Shown: positions 1 to 10,566, numbered from the stretch's first letter. The stretch: 64,000 bases of DNA from Chiridota heheva (GCA_020152595.1 JAIGNY010002242.1:703501-767500), one strand, 5' to 3'. Numbers and translations: made by a program. The notes: generated by a model from the letters alone, not told the origin.

Positions 1-35
1 TGTTACAAACAAAAAAAGGAATGGAGATGAAAATA

Positions 36-870
36 TTAAATAGACACTGCCCGATGATACATAAAAAAAATATATAAAAAAATACAGGAATCTATTACAC
101 AGAAGGTAACTTCTAAATGTTTAAATGAGGATAAGTTTTTAATAGAGTTAAATGAAGTGGGTAGGGAATTCCAATTCGCAATAGCAGAATATTTAAAATA
201 ATGTTGACTACTTGCTAAAGAGAAACGGGGAATGGAAAGTAATTTAGCATGTTGGGTATTGCAATCATGAAAAGAAGTATTTAGCAGAAAAAAAGAAGAA
301 GTTACGTGGTAGATTATCATTAATTTAGTTGAGTACAAATATTAGATTGTAATACTTGACTAGTTTAAATATGGTAAATTCACGAAAGAGAGGCTTAGAA
401 TGACTATTGTAGGGATTACAATATATTGCACACAACACTTTCCTTTGTAGAATGTACTGCTTATTGATATGAGTAGGGTAAGAATAACCCCAAACAATAC
501 AACAGTAAGATTTTTTTTAAAGTTAAGATAATAATATTATTTTATAGATTTGCAATGTTTTAAAACGAACGATGTTCTTTAGGCGATGGATTATACCAAT
601 GGCTTTAGAATCTGTATTACATATATTCTGAATATGTAGAATCCAAGTAAGATTATCGTCTAGGGTAGCTCCAAGAAATTTTGTAGAGTGAGAGAGGGGA
701 ACATCTTGGGTGGTGGCGCTCGGTGTCGAGATGACACATGAATCTTAACTCAAGGAATTTGTTTACCATTTCCACCAATATTTGTTTCAAAACATTCTTT
801 TGTTGATATGTGTTTGGTTTGTCTATCATTTGTAACCTCGTAAGAATTGTGGACACGATGCAGATTTCTA
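36..870 (-). pseudogene. 3' end of a LINE reverse transcriptase, CR1/L2-like, broken
   Basis: Read on the minus strand, this is the C-terminal (post-catalytic) part of a non-LTR retrotransposon polymerase. Around 510-420 the reading gives CCIVWGYSYPTHINKQYILQ, matching the 'YCNIVWG.xY.T.L..L..LQ' block that follows the thumb in CR1/L2-type LINEs. Further on, at 338-36, a frame ends with WNSLPTSFNSIKNLSSFKH, the usual C-terminal 'WN.LP......L..FK' block. A 'TKFLGATLDDNLTW'-like stretch lies near 690-650. These blocks are in different frames with stops between them, so the copy is dead. The catalytic RT domain is not visible; the copy is 5'-truncated near 870. The true 3' end may lie at or beyond the window edge. 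Family identity is by motif only; the exact clade is uncertain. Confidence 0.72.
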
Positions 871-1251
871 GATATTTATGTATTTTAAATTTTCCACTGA
901 GAACTTTAACTGCTGTCCTAGTGTTAAGCGGAAACTTAGCCTATATGCATGTATGTATTGGATTTATTTATAAAACCCGGATGGTTAAACAGAGATTGCT
1001 GTGCTACCTAACTATCAAGAAGTGTTGTGATTAAGTTTTTACCATATTTTTTGTTTTTTTGTGCATGTTGTCTACATAATTAATTGTTTTTGCTTTCTAA
1101 ACTTTTCTTATTTGTGAAATATTTGTTGATTTCTTTTGTTATTGGTTTGTATGGCGTTACTAACAGTATTACACACATTTTATAGCTTGTCATTGCAAGC
1201 TAGGTCTTTTGTATTGTTAGGCTTTGTTATTTTTTAAATCTAGTGTAGGCG

Positions 1252-1303
1252 TTTGTGTTGAGTGTAGGCTGATTGAGTTTGTGTTGAGTGTAGGCTCGTT
1301 GAG
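1252..1303 (+). repeat. Two 26-bp direct repeats in the LINE leader
   Basis: The unit TTTGTGTTGAGTGTAGGCTS... occurs twice back to back (1252-1277 and 1278-1303) with two differences. It lies about 90 bp upstream of the ORF1 start. Its role, if any, is unknown; LINE 5' leaders often hold promoter repeats, but that is inference only. Confidence 0.7.
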
Positions 1304-1394
1304 TGTGTATTCAAGTTAAGGTATTTCTTTAGCTATTGTTGGGCCTATTGTTTCAGTTGGTAGTTTTGTATTTGTTCATTTTAAGTGTATACGG

Positions 1395-2198
1395 TTGAAG
1401 GCTTTGGAGTTGAGACTTTTTGGTTGTAGATGTATTGTTGAAAAGGTTGATGCCAGTGTGCAGACTGAGATTAGTGGTTTAGATGTGGGTAGTCAGAAAT
1501 GTGATGTTGATAGTTCCTTGGGTGAGGAAGTTGATAGGTCTTATGTTCGGGTAGATAGTCTTGGATCAATTTATGTTGACAGGCCTCATGTTAGATTATC
1601 TGTAGTTGATGATTGTACAGGTGTCATTGGTAATGAGGCGTTTGATTCATCTGGTACTTTGCCTGCTGGTTTTGTTAGGGATAAGGTATTATGGATAGTG
1701 GATTCATTTGTAAGGTATGTTGACACAGAAATTTGTAGAGTAGATCGTAGTAGCAGGATTAGGGTGTGTCTTCCAGGGGCTAAAGTTGATGACGTGAGTT
1801 CTCGTGTTGAAACTATATGTAAGGGTGAAGATACTGTGGTAGTTTCAATAGGTACAATTGATATTTCAAGTAGAAATGTTGATTCTGTTAGGCGTAGTTT
1901 CATGAATTTGTTATTCAAGTTGAAGGACACAGGTTGTAAGGTTCTAGTTGTTGATCTGTTGCCGCATAGAGGCAGTTCCTTTATGGTAGATAAGATGATG
2001 TTGATCAGTAGTTGGCTAGAGAGTATTTGTTGTCTGTTTGAATTCGGTTTTGTAAATTTCTGGCATAAGTTCGAATCTCGGGTTGTTTGGTTCATGAGAG
2101 ATGGTTTGCATTTAACTAGGAAAGGTGCCCGTGTTCTTGCTAGGGGTGTCAATAGGGAAATTAAGGATCTGAGTCCTTTAACTAGTCACGGGGGGTGA
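1395..2198 (+). CDS. CR1-type LINE ORF1 with an SGNH/GDSL esterase-like domain
   Basis: This 267-codon open frame has the blocks of an SGNH (GDSL) hydrolase, the domain known from ORF1 proteins of CR1/L2 LINEs such as zebrafish L2. Block I is at residues 100-107 (WIVDSFVR, usually IVGDSxVR), with the putative catalytic Ser at 104. A block-II-like CLPGAKVDDV is at 125-134. Block III is SIGTIDI at 151-157, where families have GTND. Block V is DGLHLTRKGA at 236-245, with the Asp and His of the triad present. The Gly of GDS is missing and the oxyanion Asn is Ile, so activity is doubtful. The first 95 residues are Asp/Val/Ser-rich and unrecognised; I see no zinc knuckle. The endonuclease begins about 30 bp downstream. 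The start is the first ATG-like in-frame opening after the leader; a start upstream is not excluded. Confidence 0.7.
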   Translation: MKALELRLFGCRCIVEKVDASVQTEISGLDVGSQKCDVDSSLGEEVDRSYVRVDSLGSIYVDRPHVRLSVVDDCTGVIGNEAFDSSGTLPAGFVRDKVLWIVDSFVRYVDTEICRVDRSSRIRVCLPGAKVDDVSSRVETICKGEDTVVVSIGTIDISSRNVDSVRRSFMNLLFKLKDTGCKVLVVDLLPHRGSSFMVDKMMLISSWLESICCLFEFGFVNFWHKFESRVVWFMRDGLHLTRKGARVLARGVNREIKDLSPLTSHGG

Positions 2199-2229
2199 GA
2201 GTTTAAACCCACCTGTCAGGCATGTTTCT

Positions 2230-3110
2230 GTGGAAAGGGATTGTTTTTCTAGTGGTAGAATTAAGATTAGAGTTTTAAAGGTTCGTAGCATTTTTAATAA
2301 ACGTGATGAATTGCTGGCTGAAGTTTTAATTATTAGACCTGATATAATTGGTATTACTGAGAGTTGGATTTATAGAGAAGTTAGTGATTCAGAGATACAT
2401 AATTCCAGGTTACTCAGTTTTCAGACAAAACAGATTAAATACTCTCAATGGTAGAGGAGGTGGTGTTCTATTGTTTGTAAATGATAGTTTTAATTGCATA
2501 GATAGGACTGCCCAGTTTTCTCTTGGTTTTTTGAATTGTCTATGGTGTGAGCTTATTGTTGATGGCGATGTTGGTAGTTCAGTGGTTGTTGGTGTCGTAT
2601 ATAGATCACCAAATTCTTGTCCTAAGAACAATCAGAAATTGCTTGACTGCTTTAAGAAAAGTTACTTCTAGGAGGGTTATTGTTTTTGAGGACTTTAATT
2701 TTCCAGACATTGATTGGAATTTTTGTACTAGTGGTCCACATGGTAAAGATTTTCTGGAAGTTGTATTTGACTGCTTCTTCACCCAGCATGTGTTGATTCC
2801 CACGCGTGGTAGTAATTGTCTTGATTTGATTTTCAGTAGTGAAGAAAGTATGGTTAGAAATGTGCTAAGTTGCGGTAAGGTAGGGTGTAGTGATCAAGAC
2901 TTCATTAGTTTTGATCTGTATTGTTTCACAAAGGTTTCTCCAGCTAATAAACTGGTTTTAGATTTGAAGGATGCTGACTTTGCCGCAATTCAGGATAATT
3001 TGTCATTTGATTGGACTTTTTTTGCTATGTGACTTAGATTCTTCTAAAGCATGGGATGTTTTTCAAACTAAAGTTTTGGAGGGTGTAAATAGGTTTGTAC
3101 CATTAAAGTA
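2230..3110 (+). pseudogene. AP-like (EEP) endonuclease domain of the CR1-type LINE, frameshifted
   Basis: This encodes the apurinic-like endonuclease that nicks target DNA in LINE retrotransposition. Blocks in order: 'LKVRSIFNKRDEL' (2275-2312, family 'NVRSL.NK..EL'), 'RPDIIGITESW' with the Glu (2335-2367), 'GRGGGVLLFVND' (2450-2486), 'VVVGVVYRSPN' (2582-2614), 'VIVFEDFNFPDIDW' (2679-2718, usually GDFN) and 'GCSDQDF' (2884-2905, usually SDH). The final catalytic His is Gln and the Gly of GDFN is Glu. At least two frameshifts divide the domain (near 2450 and 2670), so it cannot yield a working protein. It follows ORF1 directly and precedes the RT. Confidence 0.75.
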
Positions 3111-3119
3111 AGTATGTAG

Positions 3120-4965
3120 GCGTAATTGGCCAGTGTGGATGTCTCGGGAGGTTTTGCGGGCTGTTCGGAAAAGAAGAAGTGGCGTTGTTATAGAAACAGT
3201 GGGTGTCCTGCGGAGCTTGCTAGGTATAAGGATCATGAAAAGTTTACTAAGGGTTTGATAAGAGATACTAAAGTGCTTTTTGAAAAATGTTTGTCCAAAG
3301 AGGTTAAGATTAATCCTAAGTCATTAAAAACAAGGGAGGTCGTTGGTCCCCTTCAGGGTAATAATGTTACTATTCATTAGTGGTAAGGATATGGCTGAGG
3401 TTTTGAATAACTACTTTGTATCTGTTTTTACCAAGGAGTCCCTTGCTGATGATGTTGTGGAGTATCTTAGTGTGCACTCTTTAGTATCCATTAAGGATGT
3501 TGATTTTTCAGTTGATGTTGTGTCTAAGAAGTTGAAGGGTTTGATTTCAAATAAAGCACCCGATCCAGATGGTATACATCCTGCTGTTTTACGTGAGTAT
3601 TCTGATGTTTTTTCTGTTTCCCTGAGTATTATCTTTTCAAAGTGCTTTGATGTTGGTGTTGTTCCTAGTGATTGGAGAATTGCAAATGTCATTCCTATTT
3701 TCAAAAAGCAGTACCACAGTTTGCCCTGTAACTATAAGCCAGTGAGTCTTACTAGTGTTATGTGCAAGGCTATGGAGTCCATTCTTAAGGATGTTGTACT
3801 AAATCATTTACTGGTCAATGGTTTGTTGAATTTGTGCCAGCATGGGTTCTTACCTAAGAGGTCTTGTGTTTCTAATTTATTGAGTTTCTTGGTGATGTTA
3901 CTAAACTAATTGATTCTGGTCACAATGTGGATGTTATCTATTTAGATTTCCAAAAAGTATTGGATAAAGTTTCATTAGGAAGGCTCATAATGAAAACAAG
4001 ACCACTTGGTGTGGAGGGATAGTGTGCCAGTTGGATAAATTGTTGGTCAATTGACAGGTCACAAAGAGTTTTTGTTAATGGTGAAGTATCTCCATTGAAG
4101 AAGGCTAGAAGTGGTGTTCCTCAGGCTTCTGTATTGGGTCCGCTTCTTTTCTTAATCTTCATTAATGATATTGATGTTTCCATTGGCTCCAGGGTTTGTA
4201 AATTTGCTGATGACACTAAGTTGTACAGGATTGTTGATGATGCTAAGGATTCTTCACTGTTGCAAACTGATCTGGATAAGTTAGTTTATTGGTCCCAAAC
4301 GTGGCAGATGTCATTCAATGTTGATAAATGCAAAGTTGTTCATTTTGGTAAGAGTAATTTGGCTTTGATTACTGCATGAATGGTTCAAATCTTGGTTGTG
4401 TCGATCAAGAAAGGGATCTAGATGTTGTCATTACTTGTAATCTGAAGCCTTCTAAACAGTATGCTTTAGCAGTTGCAAGGGCGTATAGGATGCTTAGTTT
4501 GATTAGAAGATATATATATATTTGTATAAGCAGTTAGTCAGGTCTCACCTTGAGTGGGCTATTCAGGCTTGGAGTCCCTTTTATAAGAAGGATAAGTTCA
4601 TTTGGGAGCAGGTTCAGCGAAGAGCCACTAGACTTACTCCTGAAGTAAGAAATTTCTCTTATGAATCTAGGTTGCAAATTCTTGGTTTGACCACGCTTGA
4701 GTTGAAAAAAGTACGTGGCGATATAATTCAGGTTTTAAAATTCCGATCTGGTAGTGATGTTTTGACTTCTTGTAATATCTTGCAAATTTCAGCTAATTCT
4801 CATGTGACACGTGGTAACAGTTTGAAGTTGACAAAAGAGTTCTCACGGATAGATATTCGGCCTTTTAGTTTTTCACAAAGAGTTGTTAATCAGTGGAATG
4901 GTTTGTCTGAGTGGGTAGTTAGCTCCAATTCGAGTGGGTAGTTAGCTCCAATTCTGTTCACAATT
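3120..4965 (+). pseudogene. Reverse transcriptase of the CR1-type LINE, multiply broken
   Basis: This copies the element RNA at the nicked target. Visible blocks: 'APDPDGIHPAVLRE' (RT1, near 3558-3600), 'VVPSDWRIANVIPIFKK' (3657-3707), 'NYKPVSLTS' (RT2a, near 3730), 'CQHGFLPKRSC' (RT2, near 3837), 'YLDFQKVLDKV' (RT3/motif A, near 3938-3970), 'GVPQASVLGPLLF' (motif B, near 4110) and 'KFADDTKLY' (motif C, FADD, near 4199). The C-terminal 'RSHLEWAIQAWSPFYKKD' block is at 4543-4596. It is split over at least four frames, with stops near 3909, 4021 and 4379. The final frame ends at 4941 because of a 23-bp tandem duplication (4909-4954); beyond it the old frame continues 'VHNFKVNIDKFF'. Confidence 0.78.
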
Positions 4966-5319
4966 TCAAAGTCAACATTGATAAGTTCTTTACTAACTCT
5001 GGGCGTCTTTGGGTTTTTGTGTGTGTGTGTGGGTGGTGGTGTTAGTCTGGACTTTGGAGTGATCCACTCTTCTTACTTAGCCCGTCATCTTGTTATGTTA
5101 TGTTAGAGGTTGCAATACAAACCGTGGAAGCTACACAATCTCAGATGAATGAGGTATTATTAGAGTCACGGGTGATGAACACACCATTGTTCGTCGACAC
5201 GGGAATACAAAGGAGAGTCAAGTAAGTACACAAAGACCTGTAATTTTAGCTTCTCCACGGACTTTCATTAAATGTGAAAAAACTTTAAGAAAAAAATTAT
5301 TCATTTGGAACAAACTGTT

Positions 5320-6430
5320 GTAAATATGAGTAATTTGTGCTTCATAGCATTGCAGGAAACAAACAGTGGAAAATCAGTGGAATGATGAAACACCTCATCA
5401 TATATATAGTCATGGACGAGGCTTTACTAATTGATAATTATTATATCTTCCGCCACGATTGCCAATTTGCAGCAAATGGAGAGGGTTACTGACCTAAATT
5501 TCAAAGGAATAGGCTACTAGCCGTCCAATAGTAACATTATCCACCCCAGATATTGAATTACTTGTCGTAAGGACGTACCCCCGGCGATTCCTCCCCAGTA
5601 ATATATCGAATATTACCATTATAAATATCTATGCCCGTCCATCAGCAGACTTTTTTATCGCTGATAAAGAGCTAAAGAAAGCAATAACGGCAATCCTTTA
5701 AGACAACCCACGATCAAGCTTGGTATTATTGGGCGACTTTAACAGGAACCGTGTCGCTTTTCTCGAATCCATGGGCAAATGGGTTACCAAAACCTAGCCA
5801 ATTTTGTCACATTCCCTCTATCTAATTCTACTTTTGATGCAGTTTATGTTCTAAGATATCACTATAAAGCTATCAAACTTCATTCTATTGCTACATCTGA
5901 TCACTTCAGTGTATGTCTTATGCCAAAATATACAGAAAAACATAGATCGAAAGATAGAAAGTCAAGGCGTCTTGATAGAGATCTTAGTAATGACAACATA
6001 CAGAACTTGCGTAATATGTTGACCTCAAGAGATTTGAATCTTTTTAGTTTTGTGATTCTTTAAATGAATTGACTGAAATAGTTTCAAGCTATATTCAGTT
6101 TACAACTACTGTCTGTATTCCATCTAAATCCATACCCATTTCGAAGATGATGAGGTTGCCTGCTGATGACAACATCAGACATTTAGAGATGAATAAAAGA
6201 ATTGCAATTGAGGCTGGAAACTCAAACTTAAGGAATAATATACAAAGGACCATCAATAAACATGTTCATATGATTAGAGTGATTATTCTAAAGACATAGC
6301 CTTATCTTCGTCTTTCTGGGGCTTCTTGAAATCCATCAGGAATCCAACTGGTATATATGAGGGTGAGGGCGTATCTGCAAATTTTGGCTGCGAATTGAGT
6401 TACCACTTTAGACGCTTTAATAATGCAGTA
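5320..6430 (+). pseudogene. Endonuclease half of another LINE, degenerate
   Basis: Broken frames give the EEP endonuclease of a LINE different from the CR1-type one upstream. 'CFIALQETNS' (near 5338-5368) holds the catalytic Glu, 'INIYARPSADFF' lies near 5621-5656, 'LVLLGDFNR' near 5721-5748, and 'ATSDHFSVCLMPKY' with the intact SDH near 5892-5934. A linker 'SFWGFLKSIRN' (near 6313-6345) resembles the start of the inter-domain region before the RT. Stops and shifts occur throughout. The composition is AT-rich rather than T/G-rich. No RT follows: the reading meets the I-clade fragment at about 6440. The RT piece at 9395-9965 may be its continuation, split by later insertions; this is inference from order and strand. 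Confidence 0.65.
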
Positions 6431-6439
6431 AATAAAGAC

Positions 6440-7497
6440 ATTATTCTTCATTTACATGGTAATTTCTGCACCCTCTTTGATAGGACTAAAACCCTATCCC
6501 CTCCCTTTAGCTTACGCATTAAATCAGACCTCTTCCATCTCGGCATCAATCCCGCTACTCTCGGCACCTTCTCATGGCCCACTTTTCCTCCTTGGGCCAC
6601 CTCTTGCCTTCTATCCACCTGGGCCTCTCCACTCATGACAAAACCCAAACCCACCCTAACCTCTTCATCAATTTTCTCCGACTCAAAGGCTGTTGCTACT
6701 TCTTTACTCAATCCTAAATGGGATAACTTCACATCCCATCTCCTCCTCTGGAAACTTCTTTCGCCCACCCTCTGCAGTATTTTTTCTTCTGGATACCCAG
6801 CCATGTTGGCATCCCTGGCCAAAAACAGGGCTGATACAGCCGCTAAGCTTGCCCTCAACCTCCCCCCTACCTCTTTTCTTAAAACCCTTTCTGACATCAA
6901 ACCGCTTATCGCTTCCCTTGTTCGTGACCGCTGGCAAACCTCATGGAACTCCCAAATTGATAACAAACTCCACGTCATCCAACCTACCATTCCGATCAAA
7001 CCCACCATCAACAAGCTCTCTCGTATAGACAACGTTCATCTTACCCGTCTTAGAAGAAGTCACACCCACCTCACTCACTCCCACCTCCGTATTGGCTCCC
7101 CCACTTCTCTGAAACAATTGCCATTGCACCCTCACAGTCCATCACGTTCTACTGACTTGCCCCCTGTGCAACCTTCCCAGAGCTTCCCTTGCTTCCCACA
7201 ACTCAATAGCTGAGTTCTTCCAGAAACACCCTCCGGATAAAATTATCTCCTTCCTTCATCATGCTTCCCACTACAACTATATTTAATTCTACTCTTCCAC
7301 CCCCTCTTTCTACTTTGTTTTTTTCACCCATGCACCTCTTCTCTCGATCACAGCTTTCTGACATTTTGTTCTTGTATTTTTCTCATTCCCTCTGTTTCCT
7401 TTTCTCCTACCTCTAGAATGATATGACCTCTCAGGCACAATTTGACCCTCGTTGTCGTGGTGCCATTAATCCTCTATCAAATAAACAAACAAACTGA
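6440..7497 (+). pseudogene. 3' part of an I-clade LINE with an RNase H remnant
   Basis: A C-rich segment, mostly in one frame (6326-7213), ends in blocks typical of the RNase H and tail of I/Nimb-type LINEs. 'FPPW' lies between RT and RNase H (near 6585). 'FSDSKAVATSL' (near 6677-6710) resembles the 'DS..A...L' block. 'GYPAMLASLAKNRADTAAKL' (6791-6850) matches 'G..GNE.AD..AK', and 'LTRLRRSHTHLTHSHLRIGS' (7039-7098) is the C-terminal block, after which the usual Cys knuckle is degraded. Most of the RNase H N-terminal half is missing, so there is an internal deletion. The non-coding tail ends in AATAAACAAACAAAC (7480-7495), a plausible 3' terminus. 5'-truncated. Known for this clade: order EN-RT-RNH. 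Confidence 0.68.
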
Positions 7498-7502
7498 TAT
7501 GA

Positions 7503-9394
7503 CTATCCATCCATCCATCCATGTTCATTTGTAGTAGGCGCCTTTTCCATAGGATACAAAGCGCCCAGAATGCTGCCCCAAAGTTCAGTAAGTAATACAT
7601 GATTAAAAATGAAAAGTCTTGAGACGTGTTTTGAACTGTCCAAGTGAACTGGCATGGCGAATGTGTGAGGGCAAAGAGTTCCAAACATGGGGTGCTGCAG
7701 CTGAAAAGCCCTAGAACCAGCTTTGGTGTTAGTTCTGGGTTCAGTCAGGAAGTTTTCAGAAGAGGAGCGAAGGGATCGTGCTGGTGTATAAAGTTTCAGA
7801 CTGTTGGATATGTATTCAGGTGATTGATGTATCAGGGATTTGTAGACAATAAGACATGTTTTGTATAAAATTCGCTGTGACACAGGGAGCCAATGCAATT
7901 TGTTGAGCAAGGGTGAGGCATGATCACGACGACGTTTCCTGAAGATAAGCTTAGCAGCTTTATTTTTCTGTAGGCGATTTACATTTTTCATGGTAATACC
8001 ATTCAAAAGGGTATTACAGTAGTCCAAACGTGATAGGATGAGTGATCGAACAACATAATGACAGGTTTCAACGTCAATGTACCGACGAATCTTGCCAATG
8101 TTTCTAATGTGATAATTAATTGTTTTACTAAGTTGTGTCACATGGTTGTCCATTGACATTCTATTATCGAAAGCAACTCCCAGATTTTTAACTGAAGTGA
8201 CTGGTGAGATGCAAGTATTGCCAAATACAAACTTGAGGTTCTCAAGGGCTTTACTAGCTTTTGATAAAGAGATTATGATACACTCTGTTTTGTCCTCATT
8301 AAGTTTAAGTTTGTTTGCAATCATCCACTGTTGGATATCTTGCACACAGGAGGTCAGTTTGAATAAAGCACATTCAGCATCGAGCGGAACTTTAGGGTTA
8401 AAGGCTAAGAAAATCTGTATATCATCAGCATATATGTGATACTCGAACTTGTGCTTCCGCAATATGTCACCTATTGGGATAGTATAAAGTGTGAATGACA
8501 AAGGTCCTAAAACAGAGCCTTGTGGGGTCCCATATTCAAGATTTACAGTGTTGGAGTCAGCTCCTGGAACATGGACATGGTTAGTCCGACAATTAAAATA
8601 TGATGATAGCCAATCCAAAGCGTTGCCAGAAATGCCAAAGCTATGCTCAAAACGACGAAGCATGATTTGGTGGTCTAGCGTATCAAACGCGGCAAACAGA
8701 TACAACATAAGAAATAAAATAGCTTTCTGCTGGTCGAGCGCCAGAAGAACATAATCCTGCACATGTAGTAGGGCAGACTCAGTACTGTGTGAAGTTCGGT
8801 AGGCTGATTGTAGTGGCTCAAAAAGTTTGTGTTTGTTGATGTGTTCAGCGAGTCTACTGGTTACAACTTTTTCAATATATTTTGAAACTGTAGCAATGTT
8901 TGAGACTGGGCGGTAGTTTTTGAGTTCATTTTTGTCCAAAGATTGTTTTTTGATGATTGGAGTTACAATTGCATGTCCATAGGCTTTCGGGAAAATACCA
9001 TGTTCCAAGGAAGCATTCACAACTTCTGTAAGTTTCGGGAGGATAGTTTTCACATGTTGTTTCAACAGCCATGTTGGAATCATATCAAGAGCACATGTCT
9101 TGGAAGGTGACTTCGCGATTATATTCATAAGTTCATCTTCAGTGACAGGCTGGAAATCAGAAAGAAGTGAAGAATTGAAAGGAAACCTTCTTTCTATCAG
9201 AATGGATGGTGAGTCAACATGTAGGTCATTAATCATGTGCCTGATGTCCTTGACTTTATTCTGGAAAAAATTACTAAAGTCATTTGCAAGTGTAATTGGA
9301 CATTCACTCTGTGGAAGAATTCTTGAATTATTGTTGAGAAGTGTGTTGACAGTGGCAAACATGTCCCTTGGGATACTATTGATACGATTCCTAA
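7503..9394 (-). CDS. L2/CR1-like LINE reverse transcriptase, 5'-truncated copy with a long open frame
   Basis: This 619-codon frame (first Met at 9362, frame open to about 9394) is a LINE RT plus C-terminal region. Blocks: 'KTCALDMIPTWLLK' (88-101), 'NELKNYRPVSNIATVSKYIE' (145-164), 'LFEPLQSAYRTSHSTE' (180-195), 'LYLFAAFDTLDHQ' (220-232), 'GTPQGSVLGPL' (278-288), 'YADD' (311-314), 'RLDYCNTLLNG' (445-455), 'LHWLPVSQRI' (489-498). There are no stops or shifts, unlike other LINEs here, so it is probably the youngest. However, motif A has Tyr (residue 221) where the first catalytic Asp normally sits, so the RT is probably inactive. The 3' end carries GATG repeats (ATCC at 7507-7522 on the plus strand), the usual tail of such LINEs. 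Endonuclease and ORF1 are absent; it cannot be autonomous. Confidence 0.85.
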
Positions 9395-9970
9395 GATAGT
9401 ACAGGAGGAAGTCAGGAAGCAGTCTGGACGTGTAAAGAATGGGATTGCTTCAGGGTTTAATATTATTCCATGGTGGGTATTCAAGCACTGTTCAAATGAG
9501 TTAGCTCTTATTTTCACTGTAATATATAACAAGAGTATTGACCAAAGTACCATTCCATCAGTCTGGAAGCATGCCAAAACTTCACCTGTACCCAAAATAG
9601 GTAAATCTGCTTCAGTAAATGATTACAGACCTATTGATACTTCTAGTATCGGGTTTACTTGCATGCAGAAAATACTGCTACCATATATAATGCAGTATAT
9701 AATTACAAGGGGTGATCAAAACCAATTTGCATACAAAAAAGGCGTTTCTTGTACTGATGTTTTACTTGGTCTTGTCCATGGTATAGTTTCAGGGCTAAAT
9801 AAGAGAGATACAGCCGTTTCCATAGTCTTGTTTCTTGATTTCTCAAGCGCCTTTAATGCAGTTTTGCCAAATCGTCTAATTAGTTACTTAACCAATTTCA
9901 TTGAAATAAAGTGGCTTATCTACTGGCTGCAGACTTCCTACAAGGATGGTCCAGACAAGTAAAACGTGTT
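9395..9970 (+). pseudogene. Reverse transcriptase fragment of a LINE (fingers to motif A)
   Basis: One plus-strand frame starting right at the end of the minus-strand LINE reads 'VWKHAKTSPVPKIGKSASVN' (near 9561-9620), 'DYRPI', 'QNQFAYKKGVSCTDVLLGLV' (9718-9777) and 'SIVLFLDFSSAFNAVLPNRL' (9817-9876), which holds motif A with its Asp. It stops at 9961, and the catalytic YADD half is missing. The 'DFSSAFN' style differs from the CR1-type and L2-like copies nearby. Together with the endonuclease at 5320-6430, which has the same strand and a compatible style, it may be one older LINE split by later insertions. Truncated at both ends. Confidence 0.7.
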
Positions 9971-10301
9971 GTCCTTTGTTGTCGGGTAGCCATCACCAAT
10001 CTACTTATCCAATGAACAAAAGAGTTGCTCAGGAGTTGGGTACACAAACTTTCTAATCTATTAAGTAAACAGTGCTAATGAGAGAGAATCTTTTCGCGCC
10101 ACAGCAAAAATGAACCAGGCATGGCATGCGGCATTTGCAGGCTGGCAATAGAGTCGGGCTCGTGTATATGGTTGGTAGCACTGCATTTGTAAAGTTACCA
10201 AGCACACGATGGCAGTCCTAGAGGTAGAAACAATTGTACAAAGTTAGAATCTCGAAGAACTAGTTGATGTGCTTTTCTGGTAAGAAATAACAAATTCTAG
10301 T

Positions 10302-10472
10302 TTAACGTTAAGGTATAGCTTAATAACATCTTGACGCTTTAAGTTTGTATTAATGTACGCTAAGGTTAACGTTAGGCCTTACTGCTTAACGTATATTATC
10401 TTTGCTAGGAAATGCACGCCTACGTTAAGTGGCTAAACGTCAAGATCATATTAGGCGATAACTTAAGGTTAA
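10302..10472. repeat. Imperfect inverted repeat, about 35-bp arms
   Basis: The arms at 10302-10336 (ending CATCTTGACG) and 10438-10472 (starting CGTCAAGATCATATTA) are inverted copies with roughly three quarters identity; the last 9-10 bases are exact. The ~100-bp spacer is itself rich in TTAACGT/ACGTTAA words. It may be a decayed foldback or MITE; no flanking duplication was identified. Confidence 0.5.
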
Positions 10473-10566
10473 ACCAATTATTGTGACTCCTTACCACAAA
10501 AACATTAAGTACATATTTTAAATTCCACCTTTGTAAAATAATGATACACCCTGCCCCTCCCAGGTT

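Larger units (their letters stand above)
1040..5106 (+). mobile_element. Near full-length CR1-type LINE, degenerate
   Basis: The order 5' leader, esterase-like ORF1, AP endonuclease, reverse transcriptase, then a short 3' leader ending in a repeated TTATG pentamer (about 5091-5103) is that of a CR1-group LINE. The sense strand is strikingly rich in T and G and poor in C over its whole length, unlike its neighbours, which helps set its limits. ORF1 is open, but the polymerase ORF is split over several frames, with stops near 2454, 2671, 3032, 3380, 3909, 4021, 4379 and 4940. The 5' limit is placed by the start of the T/G-rich leader and is approximate. I saw no target-site duplication that I could defend. 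Confidence 0.78.

Noticed and set aside
1586-2152. 188-codon minus-strand open frame
   Set aside because: It lies opposite the LINE ORF1, which has clear esterase motifs; the minus frame has none and arises from the T/G bias.
6448-7032. 194-codon minus-strand open frame
   Set aside because: Mirror of the I-clade LINE fragment, whose plus-strand blocks are recognisable.
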